From the NCBI GenBank assembly GCA_016795365.1, contig JAEUHN010000026.1, positions 239,283-303,282 on the forward strand: a DNA stretch of 64,000 nucleotides, given 5' to 3'. The DNA is from Verrucomicrobiaceae bacterium. Lineage in GTDB: Bacteria; Verrucomicrobiota; Verrucomicrobiia; Verrucomicrobiales; Verrucomicrobiaceae. The notes beneath the pieces were generated by a model. That model was not told where the DNA came from, searched no databases, and was given only the letters and a program-made list of their open reading frames with translations. Below, piece after piece: positions 29,201-38,095 of this stretch. The stretch's first letter is position 1; each line of letters starts with the position of its first letter. Both the position numbers and the translations under genes were made by a program.

Positions 29201-31954
29201 ACGGGGCGGTATTTGGCTGAAGTTCTCGGTTCTCCGTTTTCGGTTCACAGTTCAAAGAATGCCGACAACGCTCTTCGAGAAGAGCCAGCGCAGTATCGAG
29301 CGCTCAGCAACAAGGGAGCCGCGAACCGAGAACTGAGAACTGAGAACAGCATCTCCATCCGCGGCGCTCGTGAGCACAACCTCAAGAACATCTCGCTCGA
29401 AATCCCTCGCGATCAGTTCGTGGTGGTCACGGGCTTGAGTGGCTCGGGCAAATCATCGCTGGCGTTTGATCTCGTGTTTGCGGAAGGGCAGCGCCGATTC
29501 CTCGACTCGATGTCGGTGTATGCGCGCACGTTTGTGGAGCAGATGGAAAAACCGGATGTGGATCTCATTGCGGGTGTGCCGCCCACGGTGGCGATTGAGC
29601 AGCGTATCTCGCGCGGCGGTGGCAAGTCCACGGTGGCAACGGTGACGGAAGTGTATCACTTCCTGCGCCTGCTGTTCGCAAAGCTCGGCACGCAGCACTG
29701 TCCGAACTGCAAAGTCCCGGTGCGCAAGCAGAGCGTGTCGGCTATCCTCGGCACGGCAGCGGAGAAGTCGAAGCAAGGAGCACTGCATGTGCTCGCGCCG
29801 TTGATCAAAGCGCGCAAAGGCTTCCACACGGAAGTCGCGGAGCACGCGCGCAAGCAGGGTATCGAGACGTTGCTCGTGGACGGCAAGCTCACGAGCACGA
29901 TGAACTTCAAGAAGCTCGAGCGCTTCAAGGAGCACACCATTGATGCCGTGGTCGCCCGTGTGGAGAAGGGCACCTCGCCCGCGCAGTTGCGACCCATCAT
30001 CGAGCAGGCGCTGAAACTGGGCAAAGGCACGCTCAAGCTGCTGCTGGCTGACAAGCAGATGCTCGTGCTCAACACCGAGATGAGCTGCCCCGGCTGCGGC
30101 TGGTCCTTCGAAGAGCTTGATCCGCGTTTGTTCAGCTTTAACAGCCCACATGGCTGGTGCAAGACCTGCCGTGGCTTTGGCTTGGTCGGTGGCAAGTCGC
30201 GTGTCGAGGAACGGCGCGATGATGTGTCGATGCTCGAGGCTGAGATGGAAGAGGAGCGCAAATTCAACAGCGAGGACGAAGACGTGCCACGCGCCGAATG
30301 CCCGACGTGCAAAGGCAGTCGTATCAACGAGATCGGTCGCGCGGTGAAGCTGGGCAAGCATGGCATCGAGGACTTCGCGAAGTTGAGCGCGGGCGATGCG
30401 GCGGCACTGGTGAAGACCTTCAAGTTCACCGGCACGGAAGCAGTCATCGCACGCGACATCGTGAACGAGATCGATCAGCGCCTGCACTTCATGCAGGAGG
30501 TTGGACTCGGCTATCTGCAGCTCAACCGCAGCGCCGACACGCTCAGCGGTGGCGAGGCGCAGCGCATTCGACTGTCCGCTCAGCTTGGCAGCAATCTGCG
30601 CGGTGTTTTGTATGTGCTGGACGAACCAACTATCGGTCTGCACCCGCGCGACAACGAAGCCTTGCTCAACACGCTTGTCGCGCTGCGCGACAAGGGCAAC
30701 TCACTGCTCGTCGTGGAACACGACGACGAGACGATGAAGCGTGCTGACACAATTCTTGATCTGGGTCCTGGTGCGGGTCGCTTCGGTGGTGAAGTCATCG
30801 CGCAGGGATCGCTGGCGCAGATCCTCAAGAACAAAGCGAGTGTGACCGGCAAGAGCCTGCGTGAGCCGCTGAAGCATCCGTCGCGTGGAGAACGACGCGA
30901 GCTGCCGAAGATGAATGCGAAGACAGGTTGGCTAAGTTTGAAAGGTGCCACGGCGAACAACCTCAAGAACGTGGACGTCACGATTCCGCTCGGTCGCTTG
31001 ACCGTGCTCACGGGTGTGAGTGGCAGTGGCAAGTCATCACTGATGCACGGCGCGCTGAGTCCTGCGGTGCGGGAGGTTGTTAGCAAAGGGCAAAGAGCCA
31101 AGAGCAAAGAGGTCAAGGCATGGAGCAGCGTGAGCGGCTGCGAGAACATCGAGTATGTCCATGAGGTCGATCAGTCACCGATCGGCAAGACCTCACGCAG
31201 TTGTCCGGCGACGTATGTCGGCATCTGGGATGACATTCGGAAGCTGTTCGCGCAGGTGCCGCTGGCGCGTGCGCGTGGCTACACAGCGAGCCGCTTCTCC
31301 TTTAACACCGAAGGCGGACGTTGCGAGACCTGCGGTGGCAATGGCGAGATCAAGGTGGAGATGAACTTCATGCCGACCACGCGCGTGCATTGCGAGACGT
31401 GCAAAGGCTCGCGCTTCAACGCGGCGACGCTGGAGGTGGAATACAACGGCAAGCACATCGGCGATGTGATGCGTATGAGCATTGATGAAGCGGCGGAGTT
31501 CTTCAGCGCCATCGACAAGATCGCGCGCCCGCTGCGATTGCTTGCGGACACCGGACTTGGTTATCTCCAACTCGGTCAGCCAAGCCCTACTCTCAGTGGA
31601 GGCGAGGCGCAACGCATCAAGCTGGTGACCGAACTGCGCAGCGGTGATGGCCGCACGATGAAGGACAAGCTCAAGGGACTCAAAGGCGGCAAGCGCAACC
31701 TCTACCTGATCGAAGAGCCGACCATCGGTCTGCATGTGAGCGATGTGGCGAAGTTGATCGACGTGCTGCATCGCCTCGTGGACGAAGGTCACACCGTCGT
31801 CGTCATCGAGCATCATCCCGACGTGTATGCCGAGGCCGACTACCTCATCGACATCGGTCCCGAAGCCGGTGAGCACGGTGGCAAGGTCGTTGCCGCAGGC
31901 ACACCCGAGCAGGTGAAGAAGTGCAAGGAGAGCCGCACGGCCCGGTTCTTGTGA
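26294..31954 (+). CDS. uvrA: Double-length excinuclease ABC subunit A (tandem fused UvrA)
   Basis: 1886 residues, about twice a normal UvrA (~940). UvrA is the damage-recognition ATPase of UvrABC nucleotide excision repair. Four Walker A motifs show two complete UvrA units in one chain: GPSGSGKSS (~45), GVSGSGKST (~668), GLSGSGKSS (~1047) and GVSGSGKSS (~1573), with the matching LSGGE signatures. Zinc-finger cysteines are present ([25 protein letters not shown]). Tandem fused UvrA is known in chlamydiae, which supports a PVC origin. The start MPKKAAAKS fits the gene; a frame 22 codons longer exists upstream. Two palindromic elements lie in frame (27052-27163 and 29222-29347), plus a short repeat-rich insert near 31082-31110. 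Confidence 0.95.
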   Translation: MPKKAAAKSAPKAPSNVIRIRGARQNNLKGIDLDLPIGKLSVITGPSGSGKSSLAFDTIYAEGQRRYVETFSPYTRQFFERMDKPKVDSIEGIPPAIAIEQVNNIRSTRSTVGTITEINDYLKMIFPRLAEATCPECKRPVRPETAETIVRDLRAKHEGQTALIVFGVPVPAKTDALDFAEFLMGQGFLRIWLYGEVIRLDDKDAIKGRKLPQRVFVVQDRVTLNQSSQARLSEAIEAALRFGKGQMASVIMRDVERASSSSPVTRAFSSQATGKMPVEPAYVLEARSTSWHCADCDINLPAPTPGLFSFNNPIGACPTCRGFGKTLGLDIHKAIPDESLSIEQGLVRAFGGNTYAECQTDLITAAIKKGVDITKPFEDYSQADRDWLINGTRDDPEAAYKAGEWYGVRGFFKWQESRAYKMHVRVFLSRYRAYTECGDCGGGRLKKEAYNYRIGTHTIADLWNLAITELLPTAESWQVKEGDQAARLLRDEIISRLSYLERAGLGYLNLDRQTRTLSGGELQRVNLTTCLGASLVNTLFVLDEPSIGLHPRDIGRLIGVMEGLRDKGNTLLVVEHEESVMRAADNLIDIGPGRGDKGGQLVFDGPMESLAKHKGSLTGDYLFGRKAIALPAKRRGVKQWLKIKGARQNNLKKLDVDLPLGVFCCVTGVSGSGKSTLVHDVLYRNLQRLRGEVCEEEPGRVGQIIGHEKIGSVVMVDQSPLARTPRSTPAVFVGAFDHIRALFAETDDAKTEGITPGFFSFNSGEGRCERCWGNGFEKIEMQFLSDLYVTCPECEGRRYQPHALKITLAGKNIHEVLGMTVEDAVQWFGNLKMKKADQVVNALSMIIEAGLGYLRLGQPLNTLSGGEAQRLKLVGHLLEGADPMATSCKPLLLLDEPTTGLHFDDIAMLIKLLQRLADEGNSLLVIEHNLEVIKCADWIVDLGPEGGAAGGSLVVAGAPEEVAKCAESHTGRYLAEVLGSPFSVHSSKNADNALREEPAQYRALSNKGAANRELRTENSISIRGAREHNLKNISLEIPRDQFVVVTGLSGSGKSSLAFDLVFAEGQRRFLDSMSVYARTFVEQMEKPDVDLIAGVPPTVAIEQRISRGGGKSTVATVTEVYHFLRLLFAKLGTQHCPNCKVPVRKQSVSAILGTAAEKSKQGALHVLAPLIKARKGFHTEVAEHARKQGIETLLVDGKLTSTMNFKKLERFKEHTIDAVVARVEKGTSPAQLRPIIEQALKLGKGTLKLLLADKQMLVLNTEMSCPGCGWSFEELDPRLFSFNSPHGWCKTCRGFGLVGGKSRVEERRDDVSMLEAEMEEERKFNSEDEDVPRAECPTCKGSRINEIGRAVKLGKHGIEDFAKLSAGDAAALVKTFKFTGTEAVIARDIVNEIDQRLHFMQEVGLGYLQLNRSADTLSGGEAQRIRLSAQLGSNLRGVLYVLDEPTIGLHPRDNEALLNTLVALRDKGNSLLVVEHDDETMKRADTILDLGPGAGRFGGEVIAQGSLAQILKNKASVTGKSLREPLKHPSRGERRELPKMNAKTGWLSLKGATANNLKNVDVTIPLGRLTVLTGVSGSGKSSLMHGALSPAVREVVSKGQRAKSKEVKAWSSVSGCENIEYVHEVDQSPIGKTSRSCPATYVGIWDDIRKLFAQVPLARARGYTASRFSFNTEGGRCETCGGNGEIKVEMNFMPTTRVHCETCKGSRFNAATLEVEYNGKHIGDVMRMSIDEAAEFFSAIDKIARPLRLLADTGLGYLQLGQPSPTLSGGEAQRIKLVTELRSGDGRTMKDKLKGLKGGKRNLYLIEEPTIGLHVSDVAKLIDVLHRLVDEGHTVVVIEHHPDVYAEADYLIDIGPEAGEHGGKVVAAGTPEQVKKCKESRTARFL
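27052..27163. repeat. Palindromic multi-hairpin element inside uvrA
   Basis: Outer arms of 19 bases (CGACGTAGAACGAGCTTCC at the left) match the reverse complement of the right end at 18 of 19 positions. Between them are small hairpins ACGAGCTTCCAGCTCGT, GCGAGCATTTAGCTCGC, GACGGGCAAGATGCCCGTC and CCAGCTTACGTGCTGG. It stays in frame and adds about 37 residues (~253-290) of Ser/Ala/Thr-rich sequence just before a zinc-finger CADC motif. Same architecture as 39822-39927. Confidence 0.85.
29222..29347. repeat. Inverted-repeat element in the linker between the two UvrA halves
   Basis: 25-base arms (29222-29246 and 29323-29347) match as inverted repeats at 22 of 25 positions. Inside are GCTCTTCGAGAAGAGC (perfect palindrome) and AGCGC/GCGCT arms. 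The stretch is translated in frame as a charged linker (about residues 977-1018) joining the first UvrA unit to the second. Confidence 0.75.
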
Positions 31955-31955
31955 C

Positions 31956-33740
31956 CTAGTTCCTCGCCATCGCGCCCGGATAGAAGAGCTTCATGGCAGC
32001 GCGGAGTTCTTCGCAGTCGTGGCTGGCCTTGTAGATCGCGTCGTCGAGTTGACGTGACTTGGCCAGCAGGTGGTAGGCACCGAGGGTTTCGAAGCCGGCG
32101 TTGAGCGCGCTGATCATGGGCAGGTAGCTGGAGCCATCGGCTGCGATGTTTTCCACCAGGCCCCAAGGTGTGAACCAGCCGGCGTGTTCCATGCGATTGA
32201 GCAGGGTGTAGGTCTCGGATGGCGGGCTCAAGGTGGCGGCCATGAGGATATAGTGAGGATGGATCAGGCGCTGCTGCGGGAGGTCGGTGCCGCCCACTTC
32301 GTAGGACGTGCCATAGGCTCCTTCGCCTGCGGAAAGGCCGTAGATGCCATCGGTGCTCGCGCGGCTGTCGGGCTTCGTCTTGGGGAAGTAGTCCTTCTGT
32401 GACTGGAGGACGGCGAGGCGGGCTTCGCGCCAGTTGGTGCGGGTGACGGCGTCGAGTGTGGTGGAGTCGAAGTCGGGGTAAAACAGGCTTTGGATTTCAG
32501 CGATGAAGCCCGTGCCTTGCCAGGGGCGGCCGTTGGAGCGAATGGCGTCGATGTTGGGCGAGTCTCCGGCGAGACGCTTCAACAGCATAACGAGAGCTGT
32601 TTCACCGCCCCAATCGCGCCAGGCAAAGGGGATCAGAGTGGTGCCGTCGTCCTTGAGTCCATGGCTGATCGCACCGTCGTCCAGGATGAGATGATCGAAG
32701 TCGATCTTGCGGACGGCATCAAGCACACGGGCCTTGGTTTCGACATCGTTAAGCATCTCGGCAGCGAGCAGCAGGCTCTGGTAGCAGAGGGCCGTATCAA
32801 CCGTGCTGAACTCCGTGCCTGGGTGGATGCGAGGGACGCCGCTCACCCGTTTGACGAAGTGGGGGAGGAGTCCTTTGGCCTTCGGAATGGAGGCGATCGT
32901 GGACTCGATTTCGCGCAAGATGGTGATGGCTCGATCATGGGTAACGAAACCCGTTTCCGGCATGGCGACGGCGGCCGTGGCGAGCGCGAAAAGGCCGGTG
33001 GCGGGCACGCTGTCGAAGCTGCCCGAGCTGATGTGGGCGCGGTCGCGGAGCAAGCCATAGCCCGGTGTGTAGCAGCGGGCCATCTTGGCATACGAGGCGA
33101 GAACGATGTAGCGATCAAACTCCACCTTCGGAAGCTGGAGGCCGAATTGCAGGCTGGTCAGGCAGAGGTCGGAGCCGGGCTCGGCAGTCCAGTTGAGGAA
33201 CTTCGCGCGTTGCAGTTGCGCAAGGGGGAGGGGAACGGTGATCGGGCGGGCTTCGGCGTCGTCCACTTCCACCTCGCGAGTCCACAGGAGAGATTGCTCG
33301 GGGCTCTTGACCTCAAACTTGAGCCTGCCCTTCCCTGTCGCACGGACGAGCAGTGCGTTGACCTTGGGCTGGTAAGCGTTTTCAATCAAATCGGGGTAGC
33401 TGCGCTCGAAGTTGAATACGTCTTGCGGGTTATTAGCCAGTCCAGCCAGCGAGTGCCACATGCCAGCCCAGTCTGATTCATTCTCGAGCGCGAGGCAGAC
33501 GCGGTGCTGCTGCCAGGTGATGAATCGTTCGCCGGGTCCGTGGAAACCGAAATCGGTGCCGAGGTGGGTGTAGGCCACGAAGGGGTTGATCTTGAGGGCA
33601 CCCACCGTCTTGCCGGGGCGAGCCTCTGGCTCGCGGACCATGTATTCCATCAGCGGCTGAAAGACTTGCCGTGGACCCTCGTCTGCCGCCACAAGGGCAG
33701 GCAGCGCGAGTGCCAGGAAAGCTGTCCAGCGGATGGTCAT
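31956..33740 (-). CDS. Exported glycoamylase-like protein
   Basis: 594 residues from the ATG at 33740, which gives a signal peptide (MTIRWTAFLALALPALVAADE); a longer upstream frame is unlikely. The middle and C-terminal parts are all-helical with conserved segments of the glycoamylase-like family: FVKRVSGVPRIHPGTEFSTV, DTALCYQSLLLAAEML, ASTDGIYGLSAGEGAYG and HPHYILMAATLSPPSETYT. That family is seen in enzymes and C-terminal modules linked to beta-glucan processing, as in cyclic glucan synthases. It is divergent from a membrane phosphoglycerol-transferase-like gene with 207 bases between starts. Periplasmic glycan modification is the best guess; catalytic residues cannot be assigned. Confidence 0.65.
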   Translation of the reverse strand: MTIRWTAFLALALPALVAADEGPRQVFQPLMEYMVREPEARPGKTVGALKINPFVAYTHLGTDFGFHGPGERFITWQQHRVCLALENESDWAGMWHSLAGLANNPQDVFNFERSYPDLIENAYQPKVNALLVRATGKGRLKFEVKSPEQSLLWTREVEVDDAEARPITVPLPLAQLQRAKFLNWTAEPGSDLCLTSLQFGLQLPKVEFDRYIVLASYAKMARCYTPGYGLLRDRAHISSGSFDSVPATGLFALATAAVAMPETGFVTHDRAITILREIESTIASIPKAKGLLPHFVKRVSGVPRIHPGTEFSTVDTALCYQSLLLAAEMLNDVETKARVLDAVRKIDFDHLILDDGAISHGLKDDGTTLIPFAWRDWGGETALVMLLKRLAGDSPNIDAIRSNGRPWQGTGFIAEIQSLFYPDFDSTTLDAVTRTNWREARLAVLQSQKDYFPKTKPDSRASTDGIYGLSAGEGAYGTSYEVGGTDLPQQRLIHPHYILMAATLSPPSETYTLLNRMEHAGWFTPWGLVENIAADGSSYLPMISALNAGFETLGAYHLLAKSRQLDDAIYKASHDCEELRAAMKLFYPGAMARN

Positions 33741-33947
33741 GACCGGAAATTCTGAAAATTTTAGACAACTAATGCGGTTCCCGAGGTGCGAAATTTCATC
33801 TTTCCGAATCAATTTTGGGCACGCGGGGCGGCTCTTTTGCCGTCGAATCGGACCGTGCACAAGCGGTTCTGAGTCGATCCGGCCCTCGTCGGCGTAGATT
33901 AACAACTTGCCCATTCCAGGTAGCGATGGGAAGGACCTCACCCTCTC

Positions 33948-35939
33948 ATGGATACCGAAAACACGACTCTTCTCCCTCGTTCTAGCAGTTGGTTACCCCG
34001 GTCTGTGCTGATGCGCGGCGTGCTGGTGCTCATGGCACTTCAGTTGATTGTTGCCCTGCTGACGAGGTTCGCGTTGCTGTTTCAGGCGCGTGCGGATGCC
34101 GAATGGGGGCTGTCGCTACTCGGTGCGTTCGTGGGCGGATTGGGATTCGATTTGCTGGCAGCCTCCTACGCAGCAGCGCCCTGGGTCTTGATTGCCGTGC
34201 TGATTCCGGCGCTGATGTGGCGGAGCAAGGCAGGACGCGTGCTGGCAGCTGCGCTCCTGGGCATCTATGGCGTCGTTTTTGTCTTCATCAGCGTGTCCGA
34301 GTGGTTCTTCTGGGACGAGTTCAAGGTGCGGTTCAATTTCATCGCCGTGGACTACTTGATGTTCACCCAGGAGGTGATGGACAACATCAATCAAAGCTAC
34401 CCGATGCCAGCCATTCTCAGCGGACTAGCAGTGCTGGGGGCAGCTCTGGCAATCGCCGCTTGGAAGACTGGCTTGATCCGCTGGATCACCGACGGCGAGG
34501 CATCGTGGCGGCCCCGTCTCTGGCAGGTGCCAGCCTTCGTGCTCGTGCTGGTGGGGATCTCGTATGCCTTCAGTCAGAGGCAGCTGCCGCGTTTTCACAA
34601 TGAATACAACCGCGAGCTGGCGAAGAATGGCATCTACTCCTTCTGCGCCGCCTTCTGGGAGAGCGAGATTGATTACGAGCGCTTCTATCAAAAGCTGCCG
34701 AAGGAGAAGGCCCTGGGCCGTGCTCGACAGCTGCTGGCGAGTTCCACCGCTCCTCTCGCGGACCCCAACAACCCCGAGGACCTGCGTCGCGTGATCAAAC
34801 GCGAAGGCCCGGAGAACAAGTGGAACGTGGTGCTGATCAGCGTGGAAAGCCTGAGCGCCGAGTATTGCAAACGCTACAAGCCGAGCCGAAAAACGGACAT
34901 CACACCCTTCTTCGACAAGCTCTGCGACGAAGGCTACTGGCTGCGCTACCTCTATGCCACGGGCACACGCACCGTGCGCGGGCTGGAGGCTCTCACGCTG
35001 AGTGTGCCGCCCACACCGGGGCAGAGTCTCGTGTGGAGGCAAGGCAAGAACGAGGGGCTCTTTTCGCTAGGCTCACTCTTCCAAGAGCGCGGCTATGACA
35101 CCTCCTATGTCTATGGCGGCGATTCGCAGTTCGACTTCATGCGTTACTTCTTCACCAACAATGGCTATCGAGTGGTGGGGCGTGAGTCGAAGACGGAGAA
35201 AGACTGGATCTTCAACAATGCGTGGGGCGTCAGCGATGAAGATCTCTTCCGCTGGGCCACCGAGGAGGCCGACAAGAATCAGGCAGCCAACAAGCCCTTC
35301 TTCATGCACGTGATGACGGTGTCCAATCATCGGCCCTTCACTTTCCCTGAGGGTCGCATCGACATGCCGTCGAACTCGGGGCGCTTTGCCGCCGTGAAGT
35401 ATTCCGACTACGCCATCGGCACCTTCATCGAGAACGCGAAGAAGAAGCCCTGGTTCGCCAACACCCTCTTCGTCGTGGTGGCCGACCATTGTGCTGAAAG
35501 CGCAGGCAAGGTGGAACTCGACGTGACCAAGTATCAGATCCCTTGTGTCTTCTACAATCCGAACCTCGTGAAGCCTGGGGTCTTCAAAGGCATGTGCAGC
35601 CAGATCGACATCGCACCCACGATCGCCGGCCTCCTGAACTGGAGCTACACCTCGCGGTTCTACGGTCACGATGTGCTCTCTGCCGGTTACCCCAAGGAAG
35701 CCCGGCGTGCCTTTGTTTCCAACTACCAGAAGATCGCCCTGCTCACCGAGGACAAGCTGGCCATCCTCAAACCGAAAGGCGAGTTCACCGTTGGGACCGT
35801 GGTGCCCCGAACTGGCGAGTTCACACCCGATACCAGCGGGCAGTTCCAGCCCTTCGTCGAGGATGCCGTTTCGTATTATCAATCCGCCGCCTGGCTGCTG
35901 AACAACAAGCATCTGGGCAAGGATGTAAGCGTCCCTTGA
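33948..35939 (+). CDS. LtaS/OpgB-type membrane sulfatase-fold phosphoglycerol (or phosphoethanolamine) transferase
   Basis: 663 residues. The first ~210 hold five likely membrane segments (such as LLGAFVGGLGFDLLAASYAA). From ~270 the alkaline-phosphatase/sulfatase fold of LTA synthase and OpgB/MdoB appears: VVLISVESLSAEYC, a catalytic-Thr region GTRTVRGLEALTLS, HVMTVSNHRPFTFPEG, and the metal-site motif VVVADHCAES. In known relatives the enzyme moves phosphoglycerol from phosphatidylglycerol to a polymer or periplasmic glucan on the outer face of the inner membrane. In a Gram-negative-type cell the glucan role (OpgB-like) is more likely than LTA synthesis. The divergent glycoamylase-like gene supports a periplasmic glucan context. 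Confidence 0.85.
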   Translation: MDTENTTLLPRSSSWLPRSVLMRGVLVLMALQLIVALLTRFALLFQARADAEWGLSLLGAFVGGLGFDLLAASYAAAPWVLIAVLIPALMWRSKAGRVLAAALLGIYGVVFVFISVSEWFFWDEFKVRFNFIAVDYLMFTQEVMDNINQSYPMPAILSGLAVLGAALAIAAWKTGLIRWITDGEASWRPRLWQVPAFVLVLVGISYAFSQRQLPRFHNEYNRELAKNGIYSFCAAFWESEIDYERFYQKLPKEKALGRARQLLASSTAPLADPNNPEDLRRVIKREGPENKWNVVLISVESLSAEYCKRYKPSRKTDITPFFDKLCDEGYWLRYLYATGTRTVRGLEALTLSVPPTPGQSLVWRQGKNEGLFSLGSLFQERGYDTSYVYGGDSQFDFMRYFFTNNGYRVVGRESKTEKDWIFNNAWGVSDEDLFRWATEEADKNQAANKPFFMHVMTVSNHRPFTFPEGRIDMPSNSGRFAAVKYSDYAIGTFIENAKKKPWFANTLFVVVADHCAESAGKVELDVTKYQIPCVFYNPNLVKPGVFKGMCSQIDIAPTIAGLLNWSYTSRFYGHDVLSAGYPKEARRAFVSNYQKIALLTEDKLAILKPKGEFTVGTVVPRTGEFTPDTSGQFQPFVEDAVSYYQSAAWLLNNKHLGKDVSVP

Positions 35940-36000
35940 TTCCAGCCTTCGCGAGAGAATAGAATCGCCACGGTCAGTCGGTCCGGTAAGATCGCGGGCC

Positions 36001-36366
36001 ATGAGTTTTCTATTCGACCTCTACCAGCAGGGCCAGATCTCTGAAGCCGCGGACACGGCCCATCGCGCCCATGCCAAGGTGGCCTCTACCCGGGATGATG
36101 TGGTGCTATTGCAGCGTCGGGTGGAGACGCTGGCGCTGACGTGTCAGGCCCTGTGGGAATTGCTTCGCGAGCGTGCGCAGCTCTCGGATGCCCAGTTGCT
36201 GGACAAGATGCGGGAGATCGATGTTCGCGATGGCCGCCCGGATGGTGCGATGAGCCGCTCAACGCTGGCTTGTCCCGCTTGCAAACGTCCCAACGGATCG
36301 AATGCGAGGAAGTGCATCTACTGCTCGGCGGACATGCCGGTGACGCATGTTTTTGCGCAGGAGTGA
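36001..36366 (+). CDS. Small zinc-ribbon protein
   Basis: 121 residues. The N-terminal 75 residues are helical and probably coiled (RDDVVLLQRRVETLALTCQALWELLRERA). The C terminus has a four-cysteine zinc ribbon, CPACKRPNGSNARKCIYC. No enzyme domain and no membrane segment are visible. It lies 40 bases upstream of lipA. Function unknown; a soluble zinc-binding adaptor is a description only. Confidence 0.75.
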   Translation: MSFLFDLYQQGQISEAADTAHRAHAKVASTRDDVVLLQRRVETLALTCQALWELLRERAQLSDAQLLDKMREIDVRDGRPDGAMSRSTLACPACKRPNGSNARKCIYCSADMPVTHVFAQE

Positions 36367-36407
36367 AGGGTTGCCAGTTCGGAAACAAGGCCTAGTCTAG
36401 CGCACCC

Positions 36408-37310
36408 ATGGCCATCAAGATCGACCCCGCCCTGCACCAGCAAAAGAAGCCGGACTGGATTCGCGTGAAGCTGCCGCGTGATCCCGTCTTCTGGAGCACC
36501 AAGGCCCTCATTTCGGATCTCAAGCTCCATACCGTGTGCGAAGAGGCGCAGTGCCCGAATCGCTGGGAATGCTGGAGCCAGGGCACGGCGACCTTCATGA
36601 TTGCCGGAGATCGCTGCACGCGCGCTTGCGGCTTCTGCGCCGTGAAGACGGCCAAGCCATTCGCGCTCGAAGCAGATGAGCCACAACGCGTAGCCCAGGC
36701 GGTGAAGCGCATGAACCTCAATCACATCGTTATCACCGCCGTGGCGCGCGATGATGTGCCTGATGGCGGGGCGGATCATTTTGCCAAGACGATCGAAGCG
36801 GTGCGCGCCGAGCGTCCTGAACTCACCATCGAGATCCTGGTGCCCGACTTCAATGGCAAGGACGACGCGCTGCTGACCGTGATGCAGGCACGTCCGCACA
36901 TCTTCAATCACAACTTGGAAACCGTGGAGCGACTCACGCCGCTCGTCCGCTCGCGTGCGCAGTATGCCCGCTCGCTCCACGTGCTGAAGCGTGCCAAGGC
37001 CATGGCAGCTGAACTCGGCGGCAAGTGCGCCACCAAAAGCGGACTCATGCTTGGCCTTGGCGAGACGGAGCCCGAATTGTTTCAGGCCATGGATGATCTG
37101 CTCGAGCACGATGTGACGGTGCTGACGCTCGGCCAGTATCTTCGCCCTTCAATGAACCACCTGCCCGTGGTCGAATACATTCATCCCGACACGTTCGAGA
37201 ACTACAAGCAGATCGCTTTGAAGAAGGGCTTCCGCCATGTGGCATCGGCACCGCTGGTGCGCAGTTCGTATCATGCAGCCGACTTCAAGCCTGAACTCGA
37301 CATCGACTGA
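36408..37310 (+). CDS. lipA: Lipoyl synthase
   Basis: 300 residues, the usual length. Lipoyl synthase is a radical SAM enzyme that inserts two sulfurs into octanoyl groups on lipoyl domains in the cytosol. The auxiliary cluster motif CEEAQCPNRWECW and the radical-SAM CTRACGFC are both present. Other family segments are GTATFMIAGDRC, YARSLHVLKRA, KSGLMLGLGET and the C-terminal RSSYHAADF. No lipB lies beside it; the DUF3313-like lipoprotein gene starts 8 bases downstream. Confidence 0.97.
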   Translation: MAIKIDPALHQQKKPDWIRVKLPRDPVFWSTKALISDLKLHTVCEEAQCPNRWECWSQGTATFMIAGDRCTRACGFCAVKTAKPFALEADEPQRVAQAVKRMNLNHIVITAVARDDVPDGGADHFAKTIEAVRAERPELTIEILVPDFNGKDDALLTVMQARPHIFNHNLETVERLTPLVRSRAQYARSLHVLKRAKAMAAELGGKCATKSGLMLGLGETEPELFQAMDDLLEHDVTVLTLGQYLRPSMNHLPVVEYIHPDTFENYKQIALKKGFRHVASAPLVRSSYHAADFKPELDID

Positions 37311-37318
37311 CAAGTGCT

Positions 37319-38089
37319 ATGGCGGCGAAAGTGCTTCAGATTCTGCCAGCGCTTCTCTGGCTTCTGATCGGAACGTCGTGCACCACGTCCAAAGAGTTGC
37401 TCAAAGCCAAGCCGGCGCAGTTCTCGGGCTTCCTTCGTCACGAGAAGCATCTGTGGACCGAGCCTCCCGGCGGACCATTCCATTACTCGGCGCGCACGAT
37501 GTCCCTCAAGGCGCTGCAGAAGGAGCGCAAGTGCCAGAAGATCTGGATCGCACCGATCGACCTCCGTTACCTGCGCCCGACTTCGAAGGCGCTTACCTCC
37601 GCCCAGGAAAACCGAGGTCTCTACCGTCCGGTGAACGAGATCAGCTCGGCCCTGTGGCAGGCGTTTTGCCAGGTGTTTGCCACCACACCAGGAGCGCGAT
37701 ACCAAGTGGTGCAGCACCCCACGAAGGACTGCGTAGAACTCCGGCTGGCACTGATCGAGTTCGACCAGACGAACGCGGGTGGCAATGTAGTCAAAACAGT
37801 GGCGGGCAGCTTTGTGGGGCCCTTCGCCATGATCGCCGGGCCGTTCGTGAAGGGTCAGATCGCGATCGAGGGCAAGCTCATCATCCATGGCTCCGGCGAG
37901 CTCCTTTACCAGTTCGCCGATCGCGAGTCCGACCCCGTAACCGTGATCAGCGCCCGCAGCTTCAACTCGACAGGCTTTGCCTATCGAAGTGTGCAGAAGT
38001 GGGCTCAACAGTTCGAGGAGATGACACGCATCTACCAGCACGGCACTCGTGTGAGAGATGCCAATGTGATGCGGCTCAATCCCTTCTAG
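37319..38089 (+). CDS. DUF3313-like putative lipoprotein
   Basis: 256 residues. The N terminus is hydrophobic and ends in a Cys (LLWLLIGTSC), a weak lipobox. The body has segments like DUF3313 lipoproteins: FSGFLRHEKHL, KIWIAPIDLRYL, PGARYQVVQ and KGQIAIEGKLIIHGSGELL. The family is outer-membrane or periplasmic and of unknown function. The gene starts 8 bases after lipA, and its stop region overlaps a small CTAGC-GAGA-GCTAG hairpin shared with the convergent serA end. Confidence 0.7.
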   Translation: MAAKVLQILPALLWLLIGTSCTTSKELLKAKPAQFSGFLRHEKHLWTEPPGGPFHYSARTMSLKALQKERKCQKIWIAPIDLRYLRPTSKALTSAQENRGLYRPVNEISSALWQAFCQVFATTPGARYQVVQHPTKDCVELRLALIEFDQTNAGGNVVKTVAGSFVGPFAMIAGPFVKGQIAIEGKLIIHGSGELLYQFADRESDPVTVISARSFNSTGFAYRSVQKWAQQFEEMTRIYQHGTRVRDANVMRLNPF

Positions 38090-38095
38090 CGAGAG

